This document shows, piece after piece, positions 8,852 through 16,333 of a stretch of 64,000 nucleotides of DNA. The position numbers and the translations under genes are program-made. This stretch comes from SXMI01 sp964391365. GTDB taxonomy: Bacteria; Actinomycetota; Acidimicrobiia; Acidimicrobiales; Microtrichaceae. Where the stretch lies: contig CAYMKW010000002.1 of the NCBI GenBank assembly GCA_964391365.1, positions 23,608 through 87,607 on the forward strand. Reading direction: 5' to 3'. The stretch's first letter is position 1. Every line of letters begins with the position of its first letter. The notes under the pieces were generated by a model. That model was not told the origin of the DNA. It was given only the letters and a program-made list of their open reading frames with translations, and searched no databases.

Positions 8852-9501
8852 GGCCGGAAGCTACCGCCGTCCACGAGTGCGCACACGTCCAGCGGGTGTG
8901 CTGCGAGCAGTTCGGCCCCCGCCATGCGGAGCTCGTCGGCGCCCCCGTACCCCCAGGTGGCGCCGATGCAGTGGAGTCCGTGGGCGGCTGCCCCCTCGAC
9001 GTCGTAGCTGCGGTCGCCGACCAGGACGCACTGGTCGCGTGGCGGATCGCCGAGCGCGGCCAGGGTCCGGGCCAGGACCTGGGCCTTCGTCACGGCGGTC
9101 GTGTCCATGGTCGCCGCGCCGATCACCTCGAACCGGTGGGTCAGCCCGAAGTGGTCGAGCATGACCCCCGTGGGGACCTCGCCCTTCGAGGTGGCGGTGG
9201 CGAGCCGGTGCCCGGACGCGGCGAGCCCGTCCAGCATCTCGACGACGCCCTCGTACAAGGAGGCCTCGAACACCCCGGCCCGCAGGTACCGCTCCCGGTA
9301 GTGCGCCACCCCCTCGTCCAGCCGGTCGCCGGGGACTCCCAGTTCGGCGAGCATCGTCTGCAAGGGCGGGCCCACCCCTCCGGTCAGGATCTCGTGGTCG
9401 GGGACGGCCAACCCGAGTTGGGTGAAGGCGTGACGCAGGCAGGCGACGATGCCCGGCTCGGAGTCCCACACGGTCCCGTCGAGGTCGAGCAGCACGATCA
9501 C
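8848..9501 (-). CDS. HAD-superfamily phosphatase, phosphoglycolate phosphatase-like
   Basis: The 217-residue HAD hydrolase begins with the nucleophile motif DLDGTVWDSEPG. It has a helical cap, motif II TATSKG with the conserved Lys, and motif III/IV as VLVGDRSYDVEGAAAHG. The layout fits the Gph/PgmB group (cap type C1). It likely removes phosphate from a small metabolite such as 2-phosphoglycolate, but the substrate cannot be assigned from sequence. It is the first gene of the operon with the ABC exporter and is divergent from serS, with 82 bp between the starts. Confidence 0.85.
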   Translation of the reverse strand: MIVLLDLDGTVWDSEPGIVACLRHAFTQLGLAVPDHEILTGGVGPPLQTMLAELGVPGDRLDEGVAHYRERYLRAGVFEASLYEGVVEMLDGLAASGHRLATATSKGEVPTGVMLDHFGLTHRFEVIGAATMDTTAVTKAQVLARTLAALGDPPRDQCVLVGDRSYDVEGAAAHGLHCIGATWGYGGADELRMAGAELLAAHPLDVCALVDGGSFRP

Positions 9502-9571
9502 CCGGCCATGCTCGCACGCCGCCGCGGCCTCCGGGCGTGGAACGGGGGTGGGTGCCGCCGACCGGGGCCGC

Positions 9572-9577
9572 TACCGT
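9572..9577 (+). promoter_or_regulatory. -10 element (TACCGT) of a leaderless serS promoter
   Basis: TACCGT ends seven bases before the serS ATG, which is the geometry expected if transcription begins at the start codon itself. There is no ribosome binding site in the six bases between. The same arrangement recurs at many genes in this window. Confidence 0.6.
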
Positions 9578-9583
9578 GCCCGC

Positions 9584-10876
9584 ATGCTCGACCTGCGACT
9601 GATCCGCAACGACGAGGACGCCGTCCGTGCCGGTCTGGCGCGACGTGGCGAGGACGACTCGACGCTCGACCGGGTGGTGGAGCTCGACGCCGAGCACCGG
9701 TCGCTCACGGCCCGCCGGGACGCGCTCCGGGCCGAGATCCGCTCCATCTCCAACCAGGTCGGGGCGCTCTTCCGGGAACAGCGCGGTGACGAGGCGGCGG
9801 CGCTGCAGGAGGAGTCACGTGCCCTGGGCGTCCAGGAACAGGACCTCGATGCCCGCAGCGACGAGCTGGCCAGCGAGATCCGGGACCTCCTGCTCCGGAT
9901 GCCCAACCTGCCGGCGGCGGAGTGTCCCGATGGCTCGGGAGAGGGCGACAACGTGGTGCTCCGGGTCGAGGGGTTCGATCCGGCCGCCTACGCAGAGCAC
10001 CAGCGAGTGCCGCACTGGGAGATCGGGGCCGAGCTCGGGATCCTCGACGTCGAACGGGCGGTGAAGCTGTCCGGGTCGATGTTCGTGATGTACCGGGGTG
10101 CCGGTGCGGCGCTCGTGCGCGCCCTGTGCCAGCTGGCGATCGACCGCAACGTGGATCTCTACGAGGAGGTGCGGCCGCCGACGCTCGTGCGGACCGACAC
10201 CATGGTGTCCACCGGCCACCTGCCGAAGTTCGTCGACGAGGCCTACCAGCTCGAACGGGACGACCTCTGGGCGATCCCCACCGCCGAGGTGCCGCTCACC
10301 TCGCTGCACCGGGACGAACTGCTCGACGAGGCCGAACTGCCCCGCCGGTTCGTGGCCCACACCAGCTGTTTCCGTCGTGAGGCGGGTTCTGCCGGCAAGG
10401 ACACACGCGGCCTGCTCCGGGTGCACGAGTTCGACAAGGTCGAGATCCTGGCGCTGGGCACACCTGCGCAGGCGGCCGACCTGCACGCGGAGATCCTCGC
10501 CCGGGCCGAAGGGCTGATCACCGAGCTGGGCCTGGCCCACCGGGTGCTGGACCTGTGCACCGGCGACATCGGGAACAGTGCGGCCCGGACCTTCGACATC
10601 GAGGTCTACGCCCCCGGGGTCGACCAGTGGCTCGAGGTGTCGTCGGTGTCGTGGTTCAGCGACTACCAGGCCCGCCGCGCCAACCTCCGTTACCGGCCGA
10701 CCGACGGCAAGGGCACCGAGGTGCTGCACACCCTCAACGGTTCCGCGCTGGCGGTGCCACGGGTCTGGGCCGCACTGGTCGAGACCCACCGGACACCCGA
10801 GGGGACCGTGCGCGTTCCCGAGCTGCTGCGGCAGTACCTCCAGCCGTACCTGCGCGGCGACGGACCGTTCCGGTGA
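9584..10876 (+). CDS. serS: Seryl-tRNA synthetase
   Basis: This 430-residue class II synthetase charges tRNA-Ser. It opens with the N-terminal coiled-coil arm (MLDLRLIRNDEDAVRAGLAR through about residue 115), followed by the catalytic core. Motif 2 is visible as SCFRREAGSAGKDTRGLLRVHEF, with an internal PTAEVPLTSLH, and motif 3 as GTEVLHTLNGSALAVPR. Length and domain order are normal. The start is supported by the -10 element seven bases upstream. The stop overlaps the start of a methyltransferase gene by four bases. Confidence 0.97.
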   Translation: MLDLRLIRNDEDAVRAGLARRGEDDSTLDRVVELDAEHRSLTARRDALRAEIRSISNQVGALFREQRGDEAAALQEESRALGVQEQDLDARSDELASEIRDLLLRMPNLPAAECPDGSGEGDNVVLRVEGFDPAAYAEHQRVPHWEIGAELGILDVERAVKLSGSMFVMYRGAGAALVRALCQLAIDRNVDLYEEVRPPTLVRTDTMVSTGHLPKFVDEAYQLERDDLWAIPTAEVPLTSLHRDELLDEAELPRRFVAHTSCFRREAGSAGKDTRGLLRVHEFDKVEILALGTPAQAADLHAEILARAEGLITELGLAHRVLDLCTGDIGNSAARTFDIEVYAPGVDQWLEVSSVSWFSDYQARRANLRYRPTDGKGTEVLHTLNGSALAVPRVWAALVETHRTPEGTVRVPELLRQYLQPYLRGDGPFR

Positions 10877-11513
10877 GCGGGTCGGCCGGAGGCGGGGTGC
10901 GCCGCCTCCCGCCGGTCGTCCCGGCCGAGGGGGCGCCGCCCGAGGACATCGGCACCGGCCACCCCATGCGGACGGTGACCGAACGGATCGTCGCCGAACC
11001 GTCGTGGTGGGGTCCGGCCGCAGCGGCCGAGGTCGCCGCTGCCTTCGACGCGCTGGCCGATTCGTGGGACACCCGGTCCTCGGCGGCCGTGGCGTCGGTC
11101 GGGCTGCTCGACGCGCTCGACCGCGGTGGCCCCTGGGGCGGCCAGGTCGTCGAACTGGGCGCCGGGACCGGATCGGGAACGGCGGTCCTGGTCGAGCGTT
11201 TCGGTCACGTGGTGGCGGTCGACCTGGCCGCCGAGATGCTCGCACGCCTGCGGGTGGAGGGGNNNNNNNNNNGGTGCTCCCGTTGCGGAGCGGTTCGGTG
11301 GGCACGCTCGTCTGCGTCAACGCCTTCCTGTTCGCAGCCGAGGTACTGCGGGTCCTGCGACCCGACGGTGCGCTGGTGTGGGTGAACGCGCTGGGCGAGC
11401 GGACTCCGATCCATCTGGCCGACGAGGACGTAGCGGCGGCGCTCGGTCCGGGGGTGGACGTGGTGTCCTCCCGTGCCGGGTGGAGCACCTGGGCCGTCGC
11501 CCGACGGGTCTGA
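10873..11513 (+). CDS. SAM-dependent methyltransferase, interrupted by an assembly gap
   Basis: The N-terminal part (10873-11262) reads to VVELGAGTGSGTAVLVERF, a class I motif I, followed by VVAVDLAAEMLARL. The C-terminal part (11273-11513) reads SVGTLVCVNAFLFAAEVLRV then LRPDGALVWVNA, the motif III/IV region of the same fold, and stops at 11513. The two parts are in different frames across the ten N, and the stretch expected between them is longer than three residues. The gap is therefore probably larger than shown and the gene intact in life. The acceptor substrate is unknown. It is translationally coupled to serS. Confidence 0.7.
11263..11272. other. Assembly gap (10 N) inside a methyltransferase gene
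   Basis: Ten unknown bases. The reading frame before and after does not match at this length, so the true gap is probably not ten bases. Confidence 0.95.
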
Positions 11514-11536
11514 ACCGTCACCGCCGGCCGGTGGAC

Positions 11537-11881
11537 TCAGCCGGCGAGCGCGGAGCCGAGGGTCGCAGCGGCGACGCAGCCGGTCACCGTCGCCGCCCCG
11601 TTGGCGAGTGCTCGCCACCGGCGGTGCTCGTGCAGGTCGTCGGCCACCTGTGTGGAGAAGGTCGAGAAGGTGGTGAACGCCCCGAGCGCCCCGACGACGG
11701 CGACGGTCGATGCCGCTCCGTCGAACCGGACGTGGAGCGCGCCCGCGGCGGCGCTGCCCAGGCAGTTGACGACCAGCGTTCCCACCGGGAACGCGGGTCG
11801 GTCGAGGGCGGCGATCACCCCGGTCCGGCCCCAGGCTCCGAGCACGCACACGGCCGCGAACGCTGCGGCGGTGGCGATCAT
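11537..11881 (-). CDS. crcB: Fluoride channel subunit, CrcB/FluC family (second of a pair)
   Basis: This 114-residue protein has four helices and exports fluoride. Conserved features are GRTG near the N-terminus, the pore Asn in TLVVNCLGS, and the Phe-containing GAFTTFSTFS on helix 3, which supplies the phenylalanine box and central Na+ site. The ATG overlaps the stop of a second FluC gene, which indicates a co-translated heterodimeric channel as in other Gram-positive bacteria that encode two subunits. No fluoride riboswitch is visible upstream of the pair. Confidence 0.9.
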   Translation of the reverse strand: MIATAAAFAAVCVLGAWGRTGVIAALDRPAFPVGTLVVNCLGSAAAGALHVRFDGAASTVAVVGALGAFTTFSTFSTQVADDLHEHRRWRALANGAATVTGCVAAATLGSALAG

Positions 11882-12285
11882 GCGGAGGGTTCCGGTCCGG
11901 CGACGGGGGGCGTGGTGGTCCGATCGCGCTCGAGTCGGGCTCCGGCCCAGGCGGCGACGAGACCGGCGGCGATGCTCACCACGCCCCAACCGGCCGCTCG
12001 GGCCACCGAGCCGTCGAGCAGGTCGTCGCCCAGCCGGACGGCGAGTGCCGACCAGGTGCTGAGGGTGCCGCAGAATCCGGCGCCGACCAGGTCGGCGGCA
12101 TCCCGTCGGACCCAGCGTCCGCCGTGGACGGCGGCCTGGAGCCAGCCGAGCAGTCCGCTGGCGGCGGTGTTGACGAGGAGCAACGCGACGTAGGGATCGC
12201 CGCCGAGACCGCTCAGCGCGAGCCAGCGGAGGGCTCCGCCTGCGACGGCCCCCACCCCGATGGCCACCAGGCGTCGAGCTCGCAC
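11878..12285 (-). CDS. crcB: Fluoride channel subunit, CrcB/FluC family (first of a pair)
   Basis: This 135-residue, four-helix FluC subunit has GGALRW near the N-terminus, the pore Asn in LLLVNTAASG, and GFCGTLSTWS on helix 3. Helix 3 here has Trp where the partner has Phe (TFSTFS), so the two subunits are not equivalent. That fits a heterodimer in which one pore may be degraded. GTG 12285 sits seven bases from a -10 hexamer on the minus strand (TAGAGT), so the mRNA is probably leaderless. The C-terminal tail is charged and Pro-rich. Confidence 0.88.
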   Translation of the reverse strand: MRARRLVAIGVGAVAGGALRWLALSGLGGDPYVALLLVNTAASGLLGWLQAAVHGGRWVRRDAADLVGAGFCGTLSTWSALAVRLGDDLLDGSVARAAGWGVVSIAAGLVAAWAGARLERDRTTTPPVAGPEPSA

Positions 12286-12291
12286 GGGAGG

Positions 12292-12323
12292 ACTCTACGG
12301 GTCGAGCGGCGGCGCCGTAGCCT
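12292..12323. promoter_or_regulatory. Back-to-back -10 elements between crcB and pdxH
   Basis: On the minus strand TAGAGT (12297-12292) lies seven bases from the crcB GTG, and on the plus strand TAGCCT (12318-12323) lies seven bases from the pdxH GTG. Both genes are therefore probably leaderless and transcribed divergently from this 44-bp region, which leaves no room for a riboswitch. Confidence 0.6.
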
Positions 12324-12329
12324 GACGAC

Positions 12330-12971
12330 GTGGGTCTGGAACAGCGAACCGACTACGACTGGGGCACGCTCGACGAGGCCACGGTGGCCGAGGACCCCGT
12401 CGAGCAGTTGGCGGTCTGGCTGGGCGACGCCGAGCGACTCGGTGTCCCGGAGTTCAACGCCATGGCCGTCACGACCGTCGACGACACGGGCCGGCCCCGT
12501 TCGCGCAACGTGCTGCTCCGCGGGGTGACGGACGGTGGGCTGCAGTTCTTCACCAACCGCGACAGCGAGAAGGGCCGGGATCTGGCCGCCGACGACCGGG
12601 TGTGCGTCCTGTTCAGTTGGCTCGGGATCCACCGACAGGTCCGCATCCAGGGTCGGGCGGCGCCGATCGACGACGTTGCCAGCGACGAGTACTTCGCAAC
12701 CCGCCCCCGGTCGAGCCAGCTCGGTGCCTGGGCGAGCGAGCAGTCGTCGGTCCTGACCGGTGGTCGGGCCGAGCTGATGGCCCGTCTGGACGAGGTGACG
12801 TCACGTCTCGACGGCCGGCCGGTGCCGCGACCGCCGTTCTGGGGTGGCTACACGGTGGTGCCCGACGAGTTCGAGTTCTGGCAGGGTCGGCCGAGTCGAC
12901 TGCACGACCGGATCCGCTACCTCCGCACGGGCGCCGGAGCCGGTTGGTCCGTGGACCGTCTGTCCCCCTGA
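12330..12971 (+). CDS. pdxH: Pyridoxamine/pyridoxine 5'-phosphate oxidase
   Basis: The 213-residue FMN enzyme oxidises PNP or PMP to pyridoxal 5'-phosphate. The family signature is clear: NAMAVTTVDDTGRPRSRNVLLRG (FMN binding), FFTNRDSEKGRDL, RQVRIQGRA, YFATRPRSSQLGAWAS, and the C-terminal PDEFEFWQGRPSRLHDRIRY. Only the last three residues of the terminus (LSP) deviate from the common RLxP ending. The gene stands alone between divergent crcB and a convergent carbonic anhydrase-like gene. The start is supported by a -10 hexamer seven bases upstream. Confidence 0.95.
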   Translation: MGLEQRTDYDWGTLDEATVAEDPVEQLAVWLGDAERLGVPEFNAMAVTTVDDTGRPRSRNVLLRGVTDGGLQFFTNRDSEKGRDLAADDRVCVLFSWLGIHRQVRIQGRAAPIDDVASDEYFATRPRSSQLGAWASEQSSVLTGGRAELMARLDEVTSRLDGRPVPRPPFWGGYTVVPDEFEFWQGRPSRLHDRIRYLRTGAGAGWSVDRLSP

Positions 12972-13019
12972 CCCGCTCGCCCCATGATCGGCACCCCGCC
13001 GCAGGGCGTTGCCGACGAC

Positions 13020-13787
13020 TCAGAGCGGTGTCGGCCGCCCGTCGGGTCCGGTGAAGGTGCTGCGCACCGGGAGGATCCGGTCGCCGTCCGGATGATGGAC
13101 GTGGACTCCGGTGCACACGGCGACGTCCGTGTCCTCCCAGGCGCGGGCGGCGAGTACCGAGGCCGTGACCGCATCGTCGATCCGGCCGGCCAGGGTGATG
13201 GTCAACGTGTCGAGCTCGGCCCGATCCTCGGCGCTGCACCCGTGGACCTCGGTCCAGAGCGTCTGCAGCTCGTGGTCGTCGAAGGGGCATCCGTGGTCGG
13301 CGTCCGTGCGGATCGCGTCGTTGACGGCGACCAGCGCCCCGCAGGTGGCGGACGCCTCGTCCTGACCGACTCGCAGGGTGGCTCCCACCATGCCGTCGGA
13401 GGTGATCCCGATGTGCGTGGTGCCGAGGACGAGCACGGCGCCCCGCCCGCCGTGTGCGGGCACGTGTGACAGGGCCGTCTGCCAGCCGGTGGGACCGAGC
13501 GCCGGGATGCCACCGAGACCGCCCACGGTGAACGGGTGGCCCCATCGGGCATCCACCGCCGCGGCGAGCTCGGCGACCAGTTCGTCCCGGCAGGTCGAGA
13601 GCGCCACCAGCGTGTCGGCGGACTCGACGCCGCGCTCGGCGAGCCGGAGGAGCAGCCCGTCGAGGTGCGCCTCGAGGGGCACGGAACGCTCGAGCAGCGA
13701 GTCGGCGGAGCGAGGTTCCGTGCCGGCGATCGCCGGCGACGCAGGGCTCGGACGTTGCTGTCCGGTGGTGTCGGTCGCGGGAGGCAC
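13020..13787 (-). CDS. LCIB-type (beta/theta) carbonic anhydrase family protein
   Basis: This 255-residue protein matches the bacterial relatives of algal LCIB, zinc enzymes with a beta-carbonic-anhydrase-like fold that interconvert CO2 and bicarbonate. Recognisable blocks are HPFTVGGLGGIPALGPTG (residues 84-101), ALSHVP, VLGTTHIGIT (120-129) and SATCGALVAVNDAI (147-160). A Cys-His-Cys zinc site could be C66, H125 and C149, with R67/D68 nearby as candidate catalytic dyad; this assignment is mine and needs a structure-based alignment. The first 30 residues are low-complexity. GTG 13787 is seven bases from a TACCGT -10 element, so it has its own promoter behind ccdA. Activity is not proven by sequence. 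Confidence 0.72.
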   Translation of the reverse strand: MPPATDTTGQQRPSPASPAIAGTEPRSADSLLERSVPLEAHLDGLLLRLAERGVESADTLVALSTCRDELVAELAAAVDARWGHPFTVGGLGGIPALGPTGWQTALSHVPAHGGRGAVLVLGTTHIGITSDGMVGATLRVGQDEASATCGALVAVNDAIRTDADHGCPFDDHELQTLWTEVHGCSAEDRAELDTLTITLAGRIDDAVTASVLAARAWEDTDVAVCTGVHVHHPDGDRILPVRSTFTGPDGRPTPL

Positions 13788-13835
13788 GTTTCGACGGTAC
13801 CACCTGATCCAGTAAACCGGAAATCAATGTCCTCT

Positions 13836-14714
13836 TTACTCGCCCGGTGGGACCGCCCGTTCCTGCTGTCGGCGCCGCACCAGCAGCCCGCCGACCGCCG
13901 CTCCGATCGCGACGAGCAGGGCGCAGCCGACCGCCAGTCGCACTGCGCCCACCCCCTCGATCCACGACTGGATCGACGACTGGAGATCCCGGGTCCAGCT
14001 GACCAGGCCCGACGATCCTGCGCCGTTCAGCTCCTGCACCTCGACCCAGGCGTAGTAGGTGACGAAGATCCCGGCCAGCATCATCAGCACGCCCGAGATC
14101 ACCTGGACGTGGGGGAGCACCCGGCGGAACGCCGTGACGACTCCGGTGCGGGCCAGAGCCACCGCCACGGTGAGCACGGCGAGCGCGGCGCCCATTCCCA
14201 GCGCGTACACGACGAAGGTGAGGAGCGTGGCGAGGGGATCCCCGTCGTCGAGCGTCGTGGAGACGATCGAGATGAAGACCCCGATCGAACAGCTCAGCGA
14301 TGCGACGGCGTACGTGACGCCGTAGAGGAACATCGAGGAGAGTTCCCGACCCTCGGAACTGAGCTGGAGCTTCGGCAGACGCACGACGGGCTCGAACCCC
14401 CGGACGACCGCCACACCCAGGACGACCAGGCCGACGCCCACGGCCATCGTCACGTAGGGGAGTCGCTCGGCGACGACGCCCGAGATCGATGACCACACCA
14501 GACCGACGACCCCGAAGACGGTCACGAACCCGAGTGTGACGGCGAGGGACACCCACAGCGCTCGGGCCACGGGCGACCGCCGGGCCTCGGCATCGTCCGC
14601 CTGGTCCAGGCCGAGGAAGTAGGTCAGGTACGCAGGCAGCAGAGCGAACCCACACGGGTTCACCGTCGTGATCATCCCGGCCGTGAACGCCAGGGCGAGC
14701 CGGGTCGAGTTCAC
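13836..14714 (-). CDS. ccdA: Cytochrome c biogenesis / thiol-disulfide transporter CcdA
   Basis: This 292-residue membrane protein has about seven helices. It carries reducing equivalents from cytoplasmic thioredoxin to extracytoplasmic thiol proteins. The redox cysteines are in TVNPCGFALLPAY (helix 1) and ASLSCSIGVF (helix 4), and the rest follows the CcdA/DsbD-core pattern. The GTG overlaps the stop of the TlpA-like gene, so the pair is translationally coupled. The caa3 subunit II and the cytochrome c protein in this window need reduced CxxCH motifs for heme attachment, a likely use for this pair. Confidence 0.9.
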   Translation of the reverse strand: MNSTRLALAFTAGMITTVNPCGFALLPAYLTYFLGLDQADDAEARRSPVARALWVSLAVTLGFVTVFGVVGLVWSSISGVVAERLPYVTMAVGVGLVVLGVAVVRGFEPVVRLPKLQLSSEGRELSSMFLYGVTYAVASLSCSIGVFISIVSTTLDDGDPLATLLTFVVYALGMGAALAVLTVAVALARTGVVTAFRRVLPHVQVISGVLMMLAGIFVTYYAWVEVQELNGAGSSGLVSWTRDLQSSIQSWIEGVGAVRLAVGCALLVAIGAAVGGLLVRRRQQERAVPPGE

Positions 14715-15382
14715 CTCGGGTCGATCCCGTTGCGCCGGAGCAGCTCGTCGAGTCCGGTCGCATCGAGGGCTCCGCCGACCATCTCGAGCACGGTGCCGTC
14801 GGCGCCCACCAGGACGGTCCGGGGCAGTGCGGTCCCGGCGAACGTGGCGAACAGTTCGCCCCGGGGGTCGTCGGCGTTGCGGTAGGTGACACCGGTTCGC
14901 CGGATCTGCTCGGCCGCGCCGGCTGCCGTGTCGGTCACGTCGACACCCACGACCTGCACTCGGTCACCCGCCCGCTCGGAAACGTCCTGGAACAGTGGCA
15001 TCTCCTGCACGCACGGGGCGCAGGTCGAGGACCAGAAGTTGATCAGGACCGGTGTCCCGACCAGGTCCCCGAGCTCCTGGCGGCCACCGTCGAGGTAGTC
15101 GAGGGTGACCGCCGGCGCAGGCTCGCCGACGACGGCGGTGGGCGTGCCCTCGGGGACGGCGGGGACCACGGCCAGGTCCTGGAGCGCGTTCGCCGGATCG
15201 ACCGAGACGTCGCCGAGGCGGCGCAGGGCGACGAGGGTGAATCCGGCGGCCACGCAGAGCGCCACCAGGGCCGCGACGATGATCGTGCGCGCTCCCGCCC
15301 GTCGGCGGGTCGGCGCCGAGGTTCCGGCGCCGTCGGCCGGATCGGCGCCGGCGCCGTGCTCGTCGGTGGAGTGGGTGCTCAT
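14711..15382 (-). CDS. Membrane-anchored TlpA/ResA-like thioredoxin
   Basis: The protein has 223 residues: a hydrophilic cytoplasmic head (1-32), one membrane anchor (about 33-55) and an exported thioredoxin fold. The active site is FWSSTCAPCVQEMP, a WxxxCxPC variant of TlpA/ResA. Later elements are VVGVDVTDTAAGAAEQ and the cis-Pro region TALPRTVLVGADG. I chose ATG 15382 (MSTHSTDEHG) because it precedes the anchor directly; the frame stays open further upstream without coding character. It likely reduces apocytochrome c cysteines using electrons from CcdA, with which it overlaps by four bases. Confidence 0.85.
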   Translation of the reverse strand: MSTHSTDEHGAGADPADGAGTSAPTRRRAGARTIIVAALVALCVAAGFTLVALRRLGDVSVDPANALQDLAVVPAVPEGTPTAVVGEPAPAVTLDYLDGGRQELGDLVGTPVLINFWSSTCAPCVQEMPLFQDVSERAGDRVQVVGVDVTDTAAGAAEQIRRTGVTYRNADDPRGELFATFAGTALPRTVLVGADGTVLEMVGGALDATGLDELLRRNGIDPR

Positions 15383-15453
15383 CGTGGTCGGGGGTTCCGC
15401 TGCCCGGGGGAGGCTACGGCACCGACCCCCGCGGTTCACGCCGCGTTGACCGG

Positions 15454-15852
15454 TCAGGTCCGGGCGGGTTCGGGTCCGCTGCGTGCGACGAGCCACCGGT
15501 AGGCATCGGGGAGCTCCACCGGCGGGAAGGAGTCCTCGGGCCGGGCCTGACGGGGCGGCCGGCCGCGCCGCCTCTTCTGGAGGACGATCCTGCCGTCGAC
15601 GAAGAGGTGGCCTCCCCAGACCCCGGCAGGCTCCCGGTTGGCCACGGCGGTGTCGAGGCACTCGCGCCGCACCGGACAGGACAGGCAGAGGCGCTTGGCG
15701 GCGGTGACGTCGTCGAGGTCGTCCGAGTAGAAGCCGACCGGTGTCAGGTCGCGGCACGCAGCCAGTTCCTGCCAGTCGAGCCCGCCGGGCTGCTCGTCCT
15801 GGAGGACGGTGCCCGTGGCGGGGTTGGTCTCGTGGTTGGTGGTGTCGTTCAC
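15454..15852 (-). CDS. WhiB-family iron-sulfur transcriptional regulator with AT-hook-like tail
   Basis: The 132-residue Wbl protein has the four cluster cysteines (AACRDL and LCLSCPVRREC), the GVWGG turn and a basic tail KRRRGRPPRQ that resembles an AT-hook. The region after the tail is acidic/Pro-rich. Wbl proteins bind a [4Fe-4S] cluster and regulate transcription, often together with the primary sigma factor; the AT-hook-like tail suggests direct contact with AT-containing DNA, as in WhiB7. The GTG start lacks a strong Shine-Dalgarno sequence. A long upstream region with a large hairpin (15963-16015) may be its leader. The exact subfamily is uncertain. Confidence 0.9.
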   Translation of the reverse strand: MNDTTNHETNPATGTVLQDEQPGGLDWQELAACRDLTPVGFYSDDLDDVTAAKRLCLSCPVRRECLDTAVANREPAGVWGGHLFVDGRIVLQKRRRGRPPRQARPEDSFPPVELPDAYRWLVARSGPEPART

Positions 15853-16333
15853 GGCTGGCTCGCTTCGTCGTGGTCCCGGTGCTTGGCCGGGCCCGGTGTG
15901 TTCGTTCGTTGGCCCCGGACTCGCAGCGGTGTCGCCGTCGAATCGGTGGGCGACGGCGCCCCGGAACGCAACAGAGCCGCCGGGACGTTGTCCCGACGGC
16001 TCTGGAGTGCGTTCCCGCTGCTCGGATCAGGTGCTGATCAGTGCGGTGTGCCTCCCCGTCGGGACGTCCGGTGGCCTCGGTAGTGGCCGAATCGGTCGCC
16101 GTCGTGGTTCGCCGACTTCGCCGGCCAAGCGGCTGCGGCGAGCGGCTTGGCGGTGGACGCCGTGACACCGCGCCGGGCCACGAACCGGGTCGACCGGGCG
16201 GTGGGGGAGGCGGTGGGTGCGTTCACGATGGTTCGATTCGGTCCGCAGGGACTCCGCCGAGCGAACCACGGCGCTCGGAGTGCCGTCAAGCGAATTGACC
16301 CTCGTCGGCGACGGCCCGGTGCCGCCGGTCCGA
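15853..16333. other. Non-coding region between orn and whiB with several inverted repeats
   Basis: These 480 bases hold no convincing gene. A short basic frame on the minus strand (16289-16038) has a TTG start and no recognisable domain. Visible structures are the large hairpin at 15963-16015, a small inverted repeat GATCAG-GTG-CTGATC at 16025-16039, and GCCAAGC/GCTTGGC arms around 16122-16152. The region probably contains the whiB promoter and 5' leader, possibly with a structured RNA. Confidence 0.5.
15963..16015 (-). promoter_or_regulatory. Long near-perfect hairpin in the whiB leader region
   Basis: The arms pair over three helices: seven pairs at the base (GGAACGC/GCGTTCC), an internal loop of two by four bases, then eight pairs (CAGAGCCG/CGGCTCTG), one C-A mismatch and six pairs closed by a three-base GTT loop. 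There is no U-tract on either strand, so it is not a classic intrinsic terminator. It could be the orn transcript end, a whiB attenuator, or a structured RNA. Confidence 0.55.

Noticed and set aside
12286..12329. A fluoride riboswitch upstream of the crcB pair
   Set aside because: Only 44 bases separate the divergent starts, both with -10 elements seven bases away, leaving no space for the riboswitch.
16038..16289. An 83-residue basic minus-strand frame between orn and whiB
   Set aside because: It has a TTG start without a Shine-Dalgarno or correctly placed -10, no domain, and its composition is like noise in this GC range. I describe the region as non-coding instead.
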